Below, in pieces: positions 1-5,939 of a DNA stretch of 6,591 nucleotides (its first letter is position 1; the number at the start of each line of letters is the position of its first letter). Source of the DNA: an uncultured Eggerthella sp. (GTDB lineage Bacteria; Actinomycetota; Coriobacteriia; Coriobacteriales; Eggerthellaceae); NCBI GenBank assembly GCA_900548955.1, contig URMQ01000092.1, positions 1-6,591 of the forward strand. Direction: 5' to 3'. The notes below the pieces were generated by a model. It was not told the origin of the DNA. It saw only the letters and a program-made list of their open reading frames with translations, and searched no databases. A program made the translations under genes and the position numbers.

Positions 1-1
1 T

Positions 2-325
2 GTCCAGGTTTTAGTTTTGCCTGTAGTAGGCATGCAAATTGTTACTTCTAATTATTTCCAAGCAACAGGCCAGCCAATAAAGTCGGTCATTTTGTCGCTT
101 ACCAGACAGGTGCTCTTCCTTATTCCGCTCTACATTGTGCTGCCGATCGTTCTTCCGTATATCGCACCAGGACTTACCAGTTTGGATGCACTGTACTTCG
201 CTGTTCCTATCGCAGATATTTTGGCAATTATTACTTCGCTGATTTTCATTGTCTTTGAATTGAAGCGCTTAAAGGGAATCGAAGCAGGAACAATTCAGGC
301 GAAATTTGGAAAGAAAAGCGCCTAA
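2..325 (+). CDS. MATE family efflux transporter, C-terminal part (5' end outside window)
   Basis: The reading frame is open from the first complete codon at position 2 to a TAA at 323-325, so this is the last 107 residues of a gene that starts upstream. The TTG at 17 is simply an internal Leu codon, not a start. The sequence begins VQVLVLPVVGMQIVTSNYFQ, followed by ATGQP and a SLTRQ segment, which resembles the late transmembrane region of MATE multidrug/sodium antiporters (G...FQ..G, then a helix beginning with RQ and FLIPL). Two hydrophobic helices are visible, roughly SVILSLTRQVLFLIPLYIVL and ALYFAVPIADILAIITSLIF, followed by a basic cytoplasmic tail ending in KFGKKSA. By family it would export cationic drugs or metabolites across the inner membrane using a Na+ or H+ gradient. 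Substrate cannot be predicted from this fragment. The family call rests on the C-terminal third only. Confidence 0.8.
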   Translation, partial: VQVLVLPVVGMQIVTSNYFQATGQPIKSVILSLTRQVLFLIPLYIVLPIVLPYIAPGLTSLDALYFAVPIADILAIITSLIFIVFELKRLKGIEAGTIQAKFGKKSA

Positions 326-356
326 AGTTACCAACAAATAAAAAATAATCACTCGC

Positions 357-396
357 ATGAGCGCTCGTTGTGTTCTTTGGTAGAATGAGCGCTCAT
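357..396 (+). terminator. Candidate stem-loop after the MATE gene, built from two GAGCGCTC palindromes
   Basis: ATGAGCGCTC at 357-366 is the exact reverse complement of GAGCGCTCAT at 387-396, giving a 10-bp GC-rich stem around a 20-nt loop. It lies 31 bp after the MATE stop codon. The following tract is only TTATATA, so as a rho-independent terminator it is weak. Each arm is itself a self-complementary GAGCGCTC, and the second copy extends to the perfect 14-bp palindrome AATGAGCGCTCATT (384-397). A pair of protein-binding sites is therefore an equally good reading. Confidence 0.4.
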
Positions 397-405
397 TTAT
401 ATAGG
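377..405 (+). promoter_or_regulatory. Possible bioY promoter with palindromic operator in the spacer
   Basis: TTGGTA (377-382) and TATAGG (400-405) are spaced 17 bp apart and each match the sigma-70 consensus at four of six bases. The 14-bp palindrome AATGAGCGCTCATT (384-397) fills the spacer, which is the classic place for a repressor site such as those of TetR-family proteins. Transcription would start near 412 and give bioY a leader of about 105 nt. The hexamers are weak individually, so this is a suggestion based on geometry. No biotin-repressor-like BirA site is apparent here. Confidence 0.35.
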
Positions 406-518
406 ACAGTTTCAGATCTAGGCAGCTTCATGGGTGTTGTTAGCTTATTTTGTTTGCGTTTGCGAATTACCTTAAAGCTGCATAGATGTTGGTAAGTTTG
501 CCCAAGGAGAGGTATCTC

Positions 519-1124
519 ATGAATGCATCTACTTCGCATCAATCATTTGGACGAGCAACGTCAATTGCGTTTTGCGCTCTATCCATTGCGTTTATGGCAA
601 TTTCTGCATGGATTACTGTACCTCTTGGACCTATTCCTTTCACCCTCCAAACGCTTGCAGTAATGTTTGTGTTATTTGCCCTAAAGCCTAAAGAAGCAAT
701 GGCGGCAATAGCGGGTTACTTGATTCTTGGTGCTATAGGCTTACCTGTTTTTTCTTCCTTTAGGGGAGGAATTGCCGCTTTAGTGGGTCCGACGGGTGGC
801 TTTATCGTTGGATTTCTTATTGCTGGTGCGGTAGCTCTTGCCCTTGGCGCATTGGTGAAGGATTGGGGTGTTTTTTCGTCCGAGAATACAAAGTTGGTAT
901 TCGGAACTCCCATTAGAACGGGAACACTCGCTCGTAATCTTACGATGGGTGTGATATTCCTCGTTGTCCTGTATGCTTTCGGTTGGGTATGGCTTATGTA
1001 TGTTGGCCATTTAAGTGCGGAAGCTGCTTTTGTTGCGGCAGTAGCGCCATTTATTCCGATTGATGCACTAAAGATGCTTGCTGCGGTACTGCTGGCTCAG
1101 GCAGTGTCTAAAGTGGCAAGATAG
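519..1124 (+). CDS. bioY: BioY, biotin-specific substrate-binding (S) component of an ECF transporter
   Basis: This 201-residue membrane protein captures biotin and passes it to an energy-coupling factor module (two ATPases and a T component) for import. Supporting motifs are VPLGPIPFTLQTLAV at about residues 34-48, GLPVF..FRGGI..LVGPTGGF at about 74-95, and the C-terminal PFIPIDALKMLAAVLLA at about 177-193, all characteristic of BioY. Length is typical (about 180-210). About six hydrophobic segments are visible. I choose the ATG at 519 because AAGGAGAGG (504-512) sits 6 nt before it; an in-frame ATG at 486 would add 11 residues but has no ribosome binding site and would put the strong one inside the gene. 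No ATPase or T-component gene lies nearby, so it is either a solitary BioY or uses a shared ECF module encoded elsewhere. It converges with the histidine kinase gene, with 34 bp between the two stops and no convincing terminator. Confidence 0.93.
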   Translation: MNASTSHQSFGRATSIAFCALSIAFMAISAWITVPLGPIPFTLQTLAVMFVLFALKPKEAMAAIAGYLILGAIGLPVFSSFRGGIAALVGPTGGFIVGFLIAGAVALALGALVKDWGVFSSENTKLVFGTPIRTGTLARNLTMGVIFLVVLYAFGWVWLMYVGHLSAEAAFVAAVAPFIPIDALKMLAAVLLAQAVSKVAR

Positions 1125-1158
1125 TTACTGGCATATAGCTTAGAAAATATCTGATGTG

Positions 1159-2232
1159 CTATTTCATAGCAGGAAACGCCATAGTGAATACCGCACCGCC
1201 TTCAGGTGCATTAAAAGCAGTTACTGTTCCATCAAAATCTTCGACAATTTCTTTTACGATAGCCAAGCCAATTCCCGCACCACCACTATTGCGTGCACGA
1301 GAAAGATCGCCGCGATAGAAGCGTTTAAACAGCAAAACCGGGTCTATGTCGCCTATTCCGCATCCGTCATCTTTTACGGCAACTACTGATGTGTTATTAA
1401 TGCCTGAAAGCATGATGCGCACATGTCCACCAATTTCTACATGGCGGATAGCGTTATCAACTAAGTTGATAAGTGCTTGTTTTAAGCGGTCATCATTTGC
1501 CAGAATATCGGGCGCGGCACCTTCGATACTTAAAGTAACGTCCTTATCCTGAGCGATGGGTTCTAGCGTATCCACTACATCTTTTGCTACATCTTCAATA
1601 TTTAAACGTCGAAGTGTATAGGCAGGGGCACCTTCTTTTGCATGCTGGAGTGCTAGGAGTCCGTTAGTAAGCTTCTTTAGGCGATCAGCTTCATTTAGGA
1701 TAATTTCGCAAAAATGTTCACGCGTGGATTGCGGCATATCGGGATCAAGCATCAATTCTGCATTACCACTGATAGCGGTAAGGGGAGTACGGAACTCGTG
1801 TGCTACGTCACTGACAAAGGTGTCCTGACGTTCGTTGAGTGCCTTTAGCTCGTCAACACGGGTGTTGTATGCGCGATTGAATTCGTCAATGCTTTCTGAA
1901 AGTTCGTCAACTTCGCGCATAACACCTGATGGGGTAAAGGCAATGCTTGTGTCGCCCGCTTTCGATGATTGGATTTTGCGCACCAATTCCGTAAGAGGGC
2001 GACTTATGAAATGAGCGATAAGCAAACTGAGGAAATAGCAAGCGCATCCAATAGGGATAACTGCCAATAGGATAGTGCGAGGACAGTCGAAAATAAAAAT
2101 TGCCGCGAGTGCCGTAAGCGCACTAGCCAAAATAGCTAAAAGGGTAGCCAGAAAAGAAATATGCGTGAACAGGCGCATAGGTTTTTCTTCTTTTGGGCGA
2201 TTAGTGTAGGGCGCTTCGGCGGATCGTGGCAT
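1159..2232 (-). CDS. Sensor histidine kinase of a two-component system (HAMP, HisKA, HATPase_c)
   Basis: This 357-residue inner-membrane kinase autophosphorylates on a histidine and passes the phosphate to the response regulator encoded just upstream. Order of parts: two transmembrane helices (about residues 25-48 and 54-75) separated by only about five residues (DCPRT); a HAMP linker (about 76-130) with P79 and the EVDEL segment at 107-111; an H-box FVSDVAHEFRTPLTAISGN with phospho-acceptor H145; an N-box with N256 and N260; G1 DDGCGIG at 288-294; F-box around LLFKRFYRGD at 300-309; and G2 GGAGIGLAIV at 317-326. All catalytic motifs are intact. The tiny external loop suggests that it senses the membrane itself or works through a partner protein. 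The start is uncertain: the ATG at 2232 and an internal ATG at 2178 (residue 19, MRLFTHIS) each have only a weak AGAAG 8 nt upstream. Its specific signal cannot be named. Confidence 0.93.
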   Translation of the reverse strand: MPRSAEAPYTNRPKEEKPMRLFTHISFLATLLAILASALTALAAIFIFDCPRTILLAVIPIGCACYFLSLLIAHFISRPLTELVRKIQSSKAGDTSIAFTPSGVMREVDELSESIDEFNRAYNTRVDELKALNERQDTFVSDVAHEFRTPLTAISGNAELMLDPDMPQSTREHFCEIILNEADRLKKLTNGLLALQHAKEGAPAYTLRRLNIEDVAKDVVDTLEPIAQDKDVTLSIEGAAPDILANDDRLKQALINLVDNAIRHVEIGGHVRIMLSGINNTSVVAVKDDGCGIGDIDPVLLFKRFYRGDLSRARNSGGAGIGLAIVKEIVEDFDGTVTAFNAPEGGAVFTMAFPAMK

Positions 2233-2318
2233 GGTAGTTACTTCTTTTTCTTATTTTGCATTTTCCGTTTTTCTGAAATGCGGTTGGCAGATGTATCTTT
2301 TGGCGTTGCCCGTAGGCT

Positions 2319-3011
2319 CTATTTCTTGAAGCGATAGCCGTAACCACGAACGGTTTCTACCAGCTTAGGATCATATCCTGCTGCTTCTATTTTGTCGCGC
2401 AAACGTTTGATGTGGGTGTCGACTGTTTTGGTTTCGGTGATAAATTCCCAGTTCCATGCATCGTGGAGCAAATCTTCGCGAGAAACAACTTTTCCTGCAT
2501 TGCGCATAAGGCAAGCAAGCAATTCGAATTCGCGTGGGGTCAGGTCAATGGGGCCTTTATCGCCTTCAGCAACATGCGTATCTTCATTGAGCGTAATGCC
2601 TCCAGCAGATATTTCGTTCGCGGAAATCATGTCGTTACCTTGAGCGCGTCGAAGAAGCGCGCGAGTACGGGCGAGCAGTTCGCGCACGCCAAAGGGTTTT
2701 GCTAGGTAGTCGTCTGCACCCAACTCAAGACCAACAACTTTGTTCAGTTCAGTATCTCGTGCCGAAAGGAACAAGATGGGGGTAGACATTTTTGCGCGAA
2801 TACGACGACATAATTCGTAGCCATCAATGCCAGGTAGCATGATATCTAAGATGAACAAATCGAAATGATGCTGCTCAATTTTACGCAGAGCCTCTTCGCC
2901 ATCAGAGGCTATTTCAGTTTGATAGCCTTCTTTCTGCATGGCATAGCTTACGAATTCTGTGATTGATGGTTCGTCGTCAACAATCAAAATACGTGCAGGT
3001 GTGTTTTCCAT
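2319..3011 (-). CDS. OmpR/PhoB-family DNA-binding response regulator
   Basis: This 230-residue regulator is the likely partner of the kinase downstream. The receiver domain (about residues 5-122) has the acidic pair D12/D13, phospho-acceptor D56 in LFILDIMLPGIDGYEL, the switch residue S83 and conserved K105 in AKPFG. The C-terminal winged-helix domain (about 132-230) contains LTPREFELL, the recognition-helix segment VDTHIKRLRDKIE and the family-ending VRGYGYRFKK. Length is standard for the family. A good ribosome binding site, GGAGGG (minus strand, about 3019-3024), sits 7 nt before the ATG at 3011. It is the first gene of its operon; 86 bp separate it from the kinase, which is longer than usual for such a pair. 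Members of this family bind tandem half-sites and often control their own promoter. The DNA target cannot be read from the protein alone. Confidence 0.95.
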   Translation of the reverse strand: MENTPARILIVDDEPSITEFVSYAMQKEGYQTEIASDGEEALRKIEQHHFDLFILDIMLPGIDGYELCRRIRAKMSTPILFLSARDTELNKVVGLELGADDYLAKPFGVRELLARTRALLRRAQGNDMISANEISAGGITLNEDTHVAEGDKGPIDLTPREFELLACLMRNAGKVVSREDLLHDAWNWEFITETKTVDTHIKRLRDKIEAAGYDPKLVETVRGYGYRFKK

Positions 3012-3047
3012 ACGATCACCCTCCAGCTAGTATCCTTAAACGCTTCA

Positions 3048-3076
3048 TATATAAAGCTTGTACCGTTCATGTTCAA
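3048..3076 (-). promoter_or_regulatory. Candidate promoter of the two-component operon
   Basis: Read on the minus strand, TTGAAC (3071-3076) is followed after exactly 17 bp by TATATA (3048-3053), a good match to a sigma-70 promoter. Transcription would begin near 3041, leaving a leader of about 30 nt with the GGAGGG ribosome binding site. The -35 element abuts the left arm of the inverted repeat at 3076-3110. Confidence 0.55.
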
Positions 3077-3085
3077 TAGTATGGT
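3058..3085 (+). promoter_or_regulatory. Weak candidate promoter of coaX, overlapping the divergent one
   Basis: TTGTAC (3058-3063), a 16-bp spacer and TATGGT (3080-3085) could form a sigma-70 promoter reading right. The hexamers match consensus at about three and four of six positions, so support is modest. Its extent overlaps the oppositely oriented promoter at 3048-3076, so the two would compete for polymerase. The -10 overlaps the left arm of the inverted repeat. Confidence 0.3.
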
Positions 3086-3110
3086 AGCATTCGCAGGTAG
3101 TGCATACTAT
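3076..3110. repeat. 8-bp inverted repeat between the divergent response-regulator and coaX genes
   Basis: ATAGTATG (3076-3083) and CATACTAT (3103-3110) are perfect reverse complements separated by 19 bp. Inside the repeat, GGTAG occurs twice in direct orientation (3083-3087 and 3096-3100), 13 bp start to start. The left arm touches the -35 of the leftward promoter and covers part of the possible coaX -10. This placement fits an operator, possibly for the response regulator itself, but could also be a weak RNA hairpin in the coaX leader. Confidence 0.45.
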
Positions 3111-3129
3111 GAAAGGGACTGTCAGAAAC

Positions 3130-3900
3130 ATGTTACTTGCAATTGACGTGGGGAACACCCAAACCGTGCTTGGCATTTACGACAATGACAAGTTAGTCCA
3201 TATGTGGCGCGTTGCTACTAATGTTGATCATACCAGCGACGAGCTTCGTATTAAGCTACATACTTTGATGTTGGCAGAAGGTCTTGAGTCTTCTCATATC
3301 GATGGAGCTATATTGGCTTCGGTTGTACCTGCTCTTACTCACAACTGGGAAAAGGCATGCTGCCGTTCTTTTGGTGTTGATACACTTATTGTTTCTGCGG
3401 CAAGTTCAGGCCATCTAATCAATGTGGATATGAAAAAATTTCCTGAACTAGGTGCTGACCGTGTGGCGGATGCGGTAGCAGCAAAATCTCTTTACGGCGA
3501 TCCTGTTATCGTGGTGGACTTCGGAACTGCTACTAATATGGAAATTATTGGTAAAGGTGGCACGTTTCTTGGTGGCATTATTGCGCCAGGCGTGGAATCT
3601 TCAATGCGTTCGCTTTTTACGCGTGCTGCGCTTCTTCGCTCTGTTGAGCTAGAAGATCCTGGCACGGCAATTGGTAGCAGTACTGCAGAATGCCTGAAAG
3701 TGGGCATGGTATATGGCGAAGCTGCTCGTGTGGATGGGTTGATTGATCGTGTGTTTGACCAGCTAGGTTACGAGGCAACGGTAGTAGCAACAGGTGGTCT
3801 TGCTCATCGTATTGCTCCTCATTCAAGACGAATTACCGAAATTAATCTTGAATTGACCTTACAGGGATTACGCATGATTTTTAACGAGCTTTCGCGTTAA
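3130..3900 (+). CDS. coaX: Type III pantothenate kinase
   Basis: CoaX phosphorylates pantothenate with ATP to 4'-phosphopantothenate, the first step of coenzyme A synthesis, in the cytoplasm. The 256-residue length is typical. Diagnostic motifs are the N-terminal phosphate loop AIDVGNTQTVLG (D6), GADRVADAVAA at 108-118 with the presumed catalytic Asp110, the FGTATN strand at 131-136 followed by GGTFLGGIIAPG at 143-154, and VVATGGLAHRI at 218-228. The FGTATNMEII stretch departs slightly from the more usual GTATTFD. I place the start at the ATG at 3130 because the family begins M-L-L-A-I-D; GAAAGGG (3111-3117) lies 12 nt before it. In-frame GTG at 3100 and ATG at 3109 would add ten and seven residues without a ribosome binding site. 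It is transcribed divergently from the two-component operon. Type III enzymes differ from CoaA in usually being insensitive to CoA feedback. Confidence 0.94.
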   Translation: MLLAIDVGNTQTVLGIYDNDKLVHMWRVATNVDHTSDELRIKLHTLMLAEGLESSHIDGAILASVVPALTHNWEKACCRSFGVDTLIVSAASSGHLINVDMKKFPELGADRVADAVAAKSLYGDPVIVVDFGTATNMEIIGKGGTFLGGIIAPGVESSMRSLFTRAALLRSVELEDPGTAIGSSTAECLKVGMVYGEAARVDGLIDRVFDQLGYEATVVATGGLAHRIAPHSRRITEINLELTLQGLRMIFNELSR

Positions 3901-3956
3901 AATTTTTCGCAAAGGCAAGGCAAAACTACGGAAAATACAGCATGCGTGTTTCGGCA

Positions 3957-3989
3957 GTGCGCTACATTGTGCTTTGTAGACTGGCGCAC
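3957..3989. repeat. Inverted repeat in the fhs leader region
   Basis: GTGCGC (3957-3962) is the reverse complement of GCGCAC (3984-3989), and within the loop TACA (3963-3966) can pair with TGTA (3975-3978), giving about ten base pairs with a five-base bulge. It lies in the 174-bp gap between coaX and fhs, 85 bp before the fhs start. I see no T-tract, so it is not an obvious terminator. The rest of the gap shows no convincing promoter and no known folate riboswitch pattern that I can recognise. Confidence 0.3.
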
Positions 3990-4074
3990 GATCGGAGCAA
4001 GTTTGGTGCAAGATTGATGCATGACTGGTGCTGGATGAACCAAAGCTACAAGCGAAGGAAGGTAGGCTTACACA

Positions 4075-5742
4075 ATGCTGAGCGATATCGAAATTGCACA
4101 AGCAACAGAACCTCGCGACATTACTGAAATTGCTGAAAAGGCAGGAATTAATCCCTCGTATTTGGAATGTTATGGCCGCTCAAAGGCTAAGGTTGACTAC
4201 AACTTGCTTCGCAATGAAGATCACGAGCCTGGTAAGTTGATTTTGGTAACAGCAATTAACCCAACTCCTGCAGGCGAAGGTAAAACCACTACGACCGTAG
4301 GCTTGGGCGATGCTCTTTCTCGCTTGGGTAAAAAGACCGTTATTGCGCTGCGCGAGCCTTCCTTGGGCCCTGTATTTGGCATTAAGGGTGGTGCTGCTGG
4401 TGGCGGCTATGCTCAGGTTATCCCAATGGAAGATATCAACCTGCATTTCACGGGTGACTTCCACGCAATTGGCGCAGCAAATAACTTGCTTGCAGCTTTG
4501 TTGGATGCTCATATTCATAATGGCAACGAACTCAATATTGATGTTCGTCGTATCACCTGGAAGCGTGTTGTAGATATGAACGATCGCCAGCTGCGTAACA
4601 TTGTGTGCGGCTTGGGTGGTAAAGCTAATGGTGTACCTCGCGAAGATGGTTTTGATATTACGGTTGCTTCAGAAATTATGGCAATATTCTGCTTGGCAAC
4701 TTCTATCACCGATTTGAAAGAACGCCTTGGCCGCATTGTTGTTGGCTACACTCGCGACGACAAGCCAGTAACAGCTCATGATTTACATGCCGAAGGCGCT
4801 ATGTGCGCTCTGCTGAAGGATGCCCTAAAGCCAAACTTGGTACAAACCCTTGAAGGAACTCCTGCATTTGTTCATGGCGGTCCCTTTGCAAATATTGCTC
4901 ATGGTTGCAACTCTATTATGGCAACCCGCATGGGTCTGGCTTTGGGTGATTACTGTGTTACGGAGGCAGGCTTCGGTGCAGACTTAGGCGCAGAGAAGTT
5001 CTTGGACATCAAGTGCCGCCTTGCAGGTATTCAGCCTGATGCAGTTGTTGTCGTTGCTACGGTTCGTGCTTTGAAGAACCATGGTGGCGTACCTAAGGAT
5101 CAGCTGAACGATGAAAACCTGGAAGCATTGGAAGCTGGCCTTCCTAACTTGCTTCAGCATGTAGAAAACATTACCAAGGTATATAAGCTTCCTTGTGTTG
5201 TTGCAATTAACGAATTCCCAACCGATACTCAAGCAGAGATCGATCTGGTACGTGAAAAGTGCCAGGAGCTTGGCGTTAACGTTGCGCTTTCTCAGGTTTG
5301 GGCAAAGGGCGGCGAAGGCGGCGAAGAATTAGCTGAAGAAGTTCTGCGTCTTTGCGAACAGCCAAGCGAACTTGAATTTGCTTATCAGGATGATCTGGGT
5401 CTTGCAGAAAAGATGGAAGCCATTGCTAAGCGTATTTATCATGCTGATGGTGTAAACTTCACGCCTGCTGCAAAAAAGCAGATTGCTCAGATCGAAGGCA
5501 TGGGCTTTGCGCATATGCCTGTATGCATGGCAAAGACTCAGTATAGTTTCTCCGACGATGCTTCTAAGCTTGGTGCTCCGCGCAACTTTACTATCACGGT
5601 TCGTGAAGTAAAGGTTTCTGCAGGTGCAGGTTTTGTAGTTGCTCTTACAGGTAACGTTATGACCATGCCTGGCTTAGGTAAGAATCCTGCTGCATTTAAG
5701 ATTGACGTGGATGAATCTGGTAAGATTTCTGGCTTGTTCTAA
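4075..5742 (+). CDS. fhs: Formate-tetrahydrofolate ligase (10-formyl-THF synthetase)
   Basis: The enzyme joins formate to tetrahydrofolate using ATP to give 10-formyl-THF; in amino-acid and purine fermenters it can run backwards to yield ATP and formate. The 555-residue length is standard. Motifs visible are the P-loop TPAGEGKTT at about residues 64-72, REPSLGPVFGIKGGAAGGG at 93-111, the FTGDFHAI segment at 125-132, GDYCVTEAGFGADLGAEKF at 291-309, PVCMAKTQYSFS at 482-493 and MPGLGKNPAA near the end (531-540). The protein is cytoplasmic, normally a tetramer. The ATG at 4075 follows GAAGGAAGG (4054-4062) at a somewhat long spacing of 12 nt. fchA follows in the same orientation after a 231-bp gap containing a hairpin, so the two are probably separate transcription units serving the same one-carbon pathway. 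Its clean, frequent-codon sequence is consistent with a highly expressed gene. Confidence 0.97.
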   Translation: MLSDIEIAQATEPRDITEIAEKAGINPSYLECYGRSKAKVDYNLLRNEDHEPGKLILVTAINPTPAGEGKTTTTVGLGDALSRLGKKTVIALREPSLGPVFGIKGGAAGGGYAQVIPMEDINLHFTGDFHAIGAANNLLAALLDAHIHNGNELNIDVRRITWKRVVDMNDRQLRNIVCGLGGKANGVPREDGFDITVASEIMAIFCLATSITDLKERLGRIVVGYTRDDKPVTAHDLHAEGAMCALLKDALKPNLVQTLEGTPAFVHGGPFANIAHGCNSIMATRMGLALGDYCVTEAGFGADLGAEKFLDIKCRLAGIQPDAVVVVATVRALKNHGGVPKDQLNDENLEALEAGLPNLLQHVENITKVYKLPCVVAINEFPTDTQAEIDLVREKCQELGVNVALSQVWAKGGEGGEELAEEVLRLCEQPSELEFAYQDDLGLAEKMEAIAKRIYHADGVNFTPAAKKQIAQIEGMGFAHMPVCMAKTQYSFSDDASKLGAPRNFTITVREVKVSAGAGFVVALTGNVMTMPGLGKNPAAFKIDVDESGKISGLF

Positions 5743-5746
5743 ACAG

Positions 5747-5813
5747 AGCTTGCTTTAAGCTTGCTGGTTTTAAGGCTGTTTCAAGATTTAAAGCATCTTC
5801 AAGCTTGCTTTAA
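5747..5813. repeat. Direct repeats of AGCTTGCT(TTAA) downstream of fhs
   Basis: The 12-mer AGCTTGCTTTAA occurs exactly at 5747-5758 and 5802-5813, and its first eight bases recur at 5758-5765 followed by GGTTTTAA. Between the copies are degenerate relatives such as AAGGCTGTTTCAAG and AAGCATCTTCAAG. The stretch starts 5 bp after the fhs stop and runs to about 5850 in fading form. It encodes no plausible protein. It may be a decayed tandem duplication or a set of binding sites. Confidence 0.5.
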
Positions 5814-5865
5814 ACTCGTCTTAATCTGGTAGCTTAGTTCAAGTTGGCTGAATAAACATTAACTG

Positions 5866-5915
5866 GCGCCTCTATTACTTTGACTTGTTTGGTTTGTCTT
5901 AAGTAATAGGGGCGC
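5866..5915 (+). terminator. Strong stem-loop between fhs and fchA (terminator or attenuator)
   Basis: GCGCCTCTATTACTT (5866-5880) pairs with AAGTAATAGGGGCGC (5901-5915) over 15 bp with a single G-U wobble. The 20-nt loop can add a GAC/GTC pairing (5882-5884 with 5896-5898). The sequence after it is TTTCCTT, so the T-run is short but present. It lies 123 bp after the fhs stop and is the best terminator-like structure in the window. Because it is immediately followed by the -10 element before fchA, it most simply ends the fhs transcript and lets fchA be controlled separately. Confidence 0.7.
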
Positions 5916-5920
5916 TTTCC

Positions 5921-5937
5921 TTCGTATATAATACGAA
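5921..5937 (+). promoter_or_regulatory. Perfect TATAAT -10 element within a 17-bp palindrome, upstream of fchA
   Basis: TTCGTATATAATACGAA has perfect 7-bp arms (5921-5927 and 5931-5937), and the consensus -10 hexamer TATAAT falls at 5927-5932 inside it. Transcription would start near 5940, giving fchA a leader of about 34 nt. No good -35 hexamer is found 16-18 bp upstream, where the right arm of the hairpin lies. Either an activator or upstream element substitutes, or the palindrome is an operator that blocks polymerase. Confidence 0.5.
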
Positions 5938-5939
5938 CA

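Noticed and set aside
17..325. TTG at 17 as the start of a small 102-residue membrane protein
   Set aside because: The frame stays open to the window edge and the sequence matches the C-terminal part of a MATE transporter.
422..481. GCAGCTT / AAGCTGC inverted repeat before bioY as a regulatory site
   Set aside because: Only 7 bp, with 46 bp between arms and no extension on either side; such a repeat is likely by chance in a gap of this size.
404..518. BirA-type biotin operator before bioY
   Set aside because: I looked for TTGTAAAC/GTTTACAA-like half-sites; TTGTTAGC at 437-444 has no matching partner arm.
1158..1170. GCTAT-TTC-ATAGC hairpin at the kinase stop codon as a terminator
   Set aside because: The stem is only 5 bp, AT-rich and has no adjacent T-run on the minus strand.
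2258..2281. GCATTT / AAATGC stem between response regulator and kinase
   Set aside because: Six AT-rich base pairs around a 12-nt loop is too weak to call; it may still slightly affect kinase translation.
3901..4074. Tetrahydrofolate riboswitch upstream of fhs
   Set aside because: The position is attractive, but I could not match the conserved core or overall stem arrangement of known THF riboswitches by eye.
4180..4518. Antisense open reading frame inside fhs
   Set aside because: It lies wholly opposite strongly conserved fhs codons, resembles no known family, and has no supported start.
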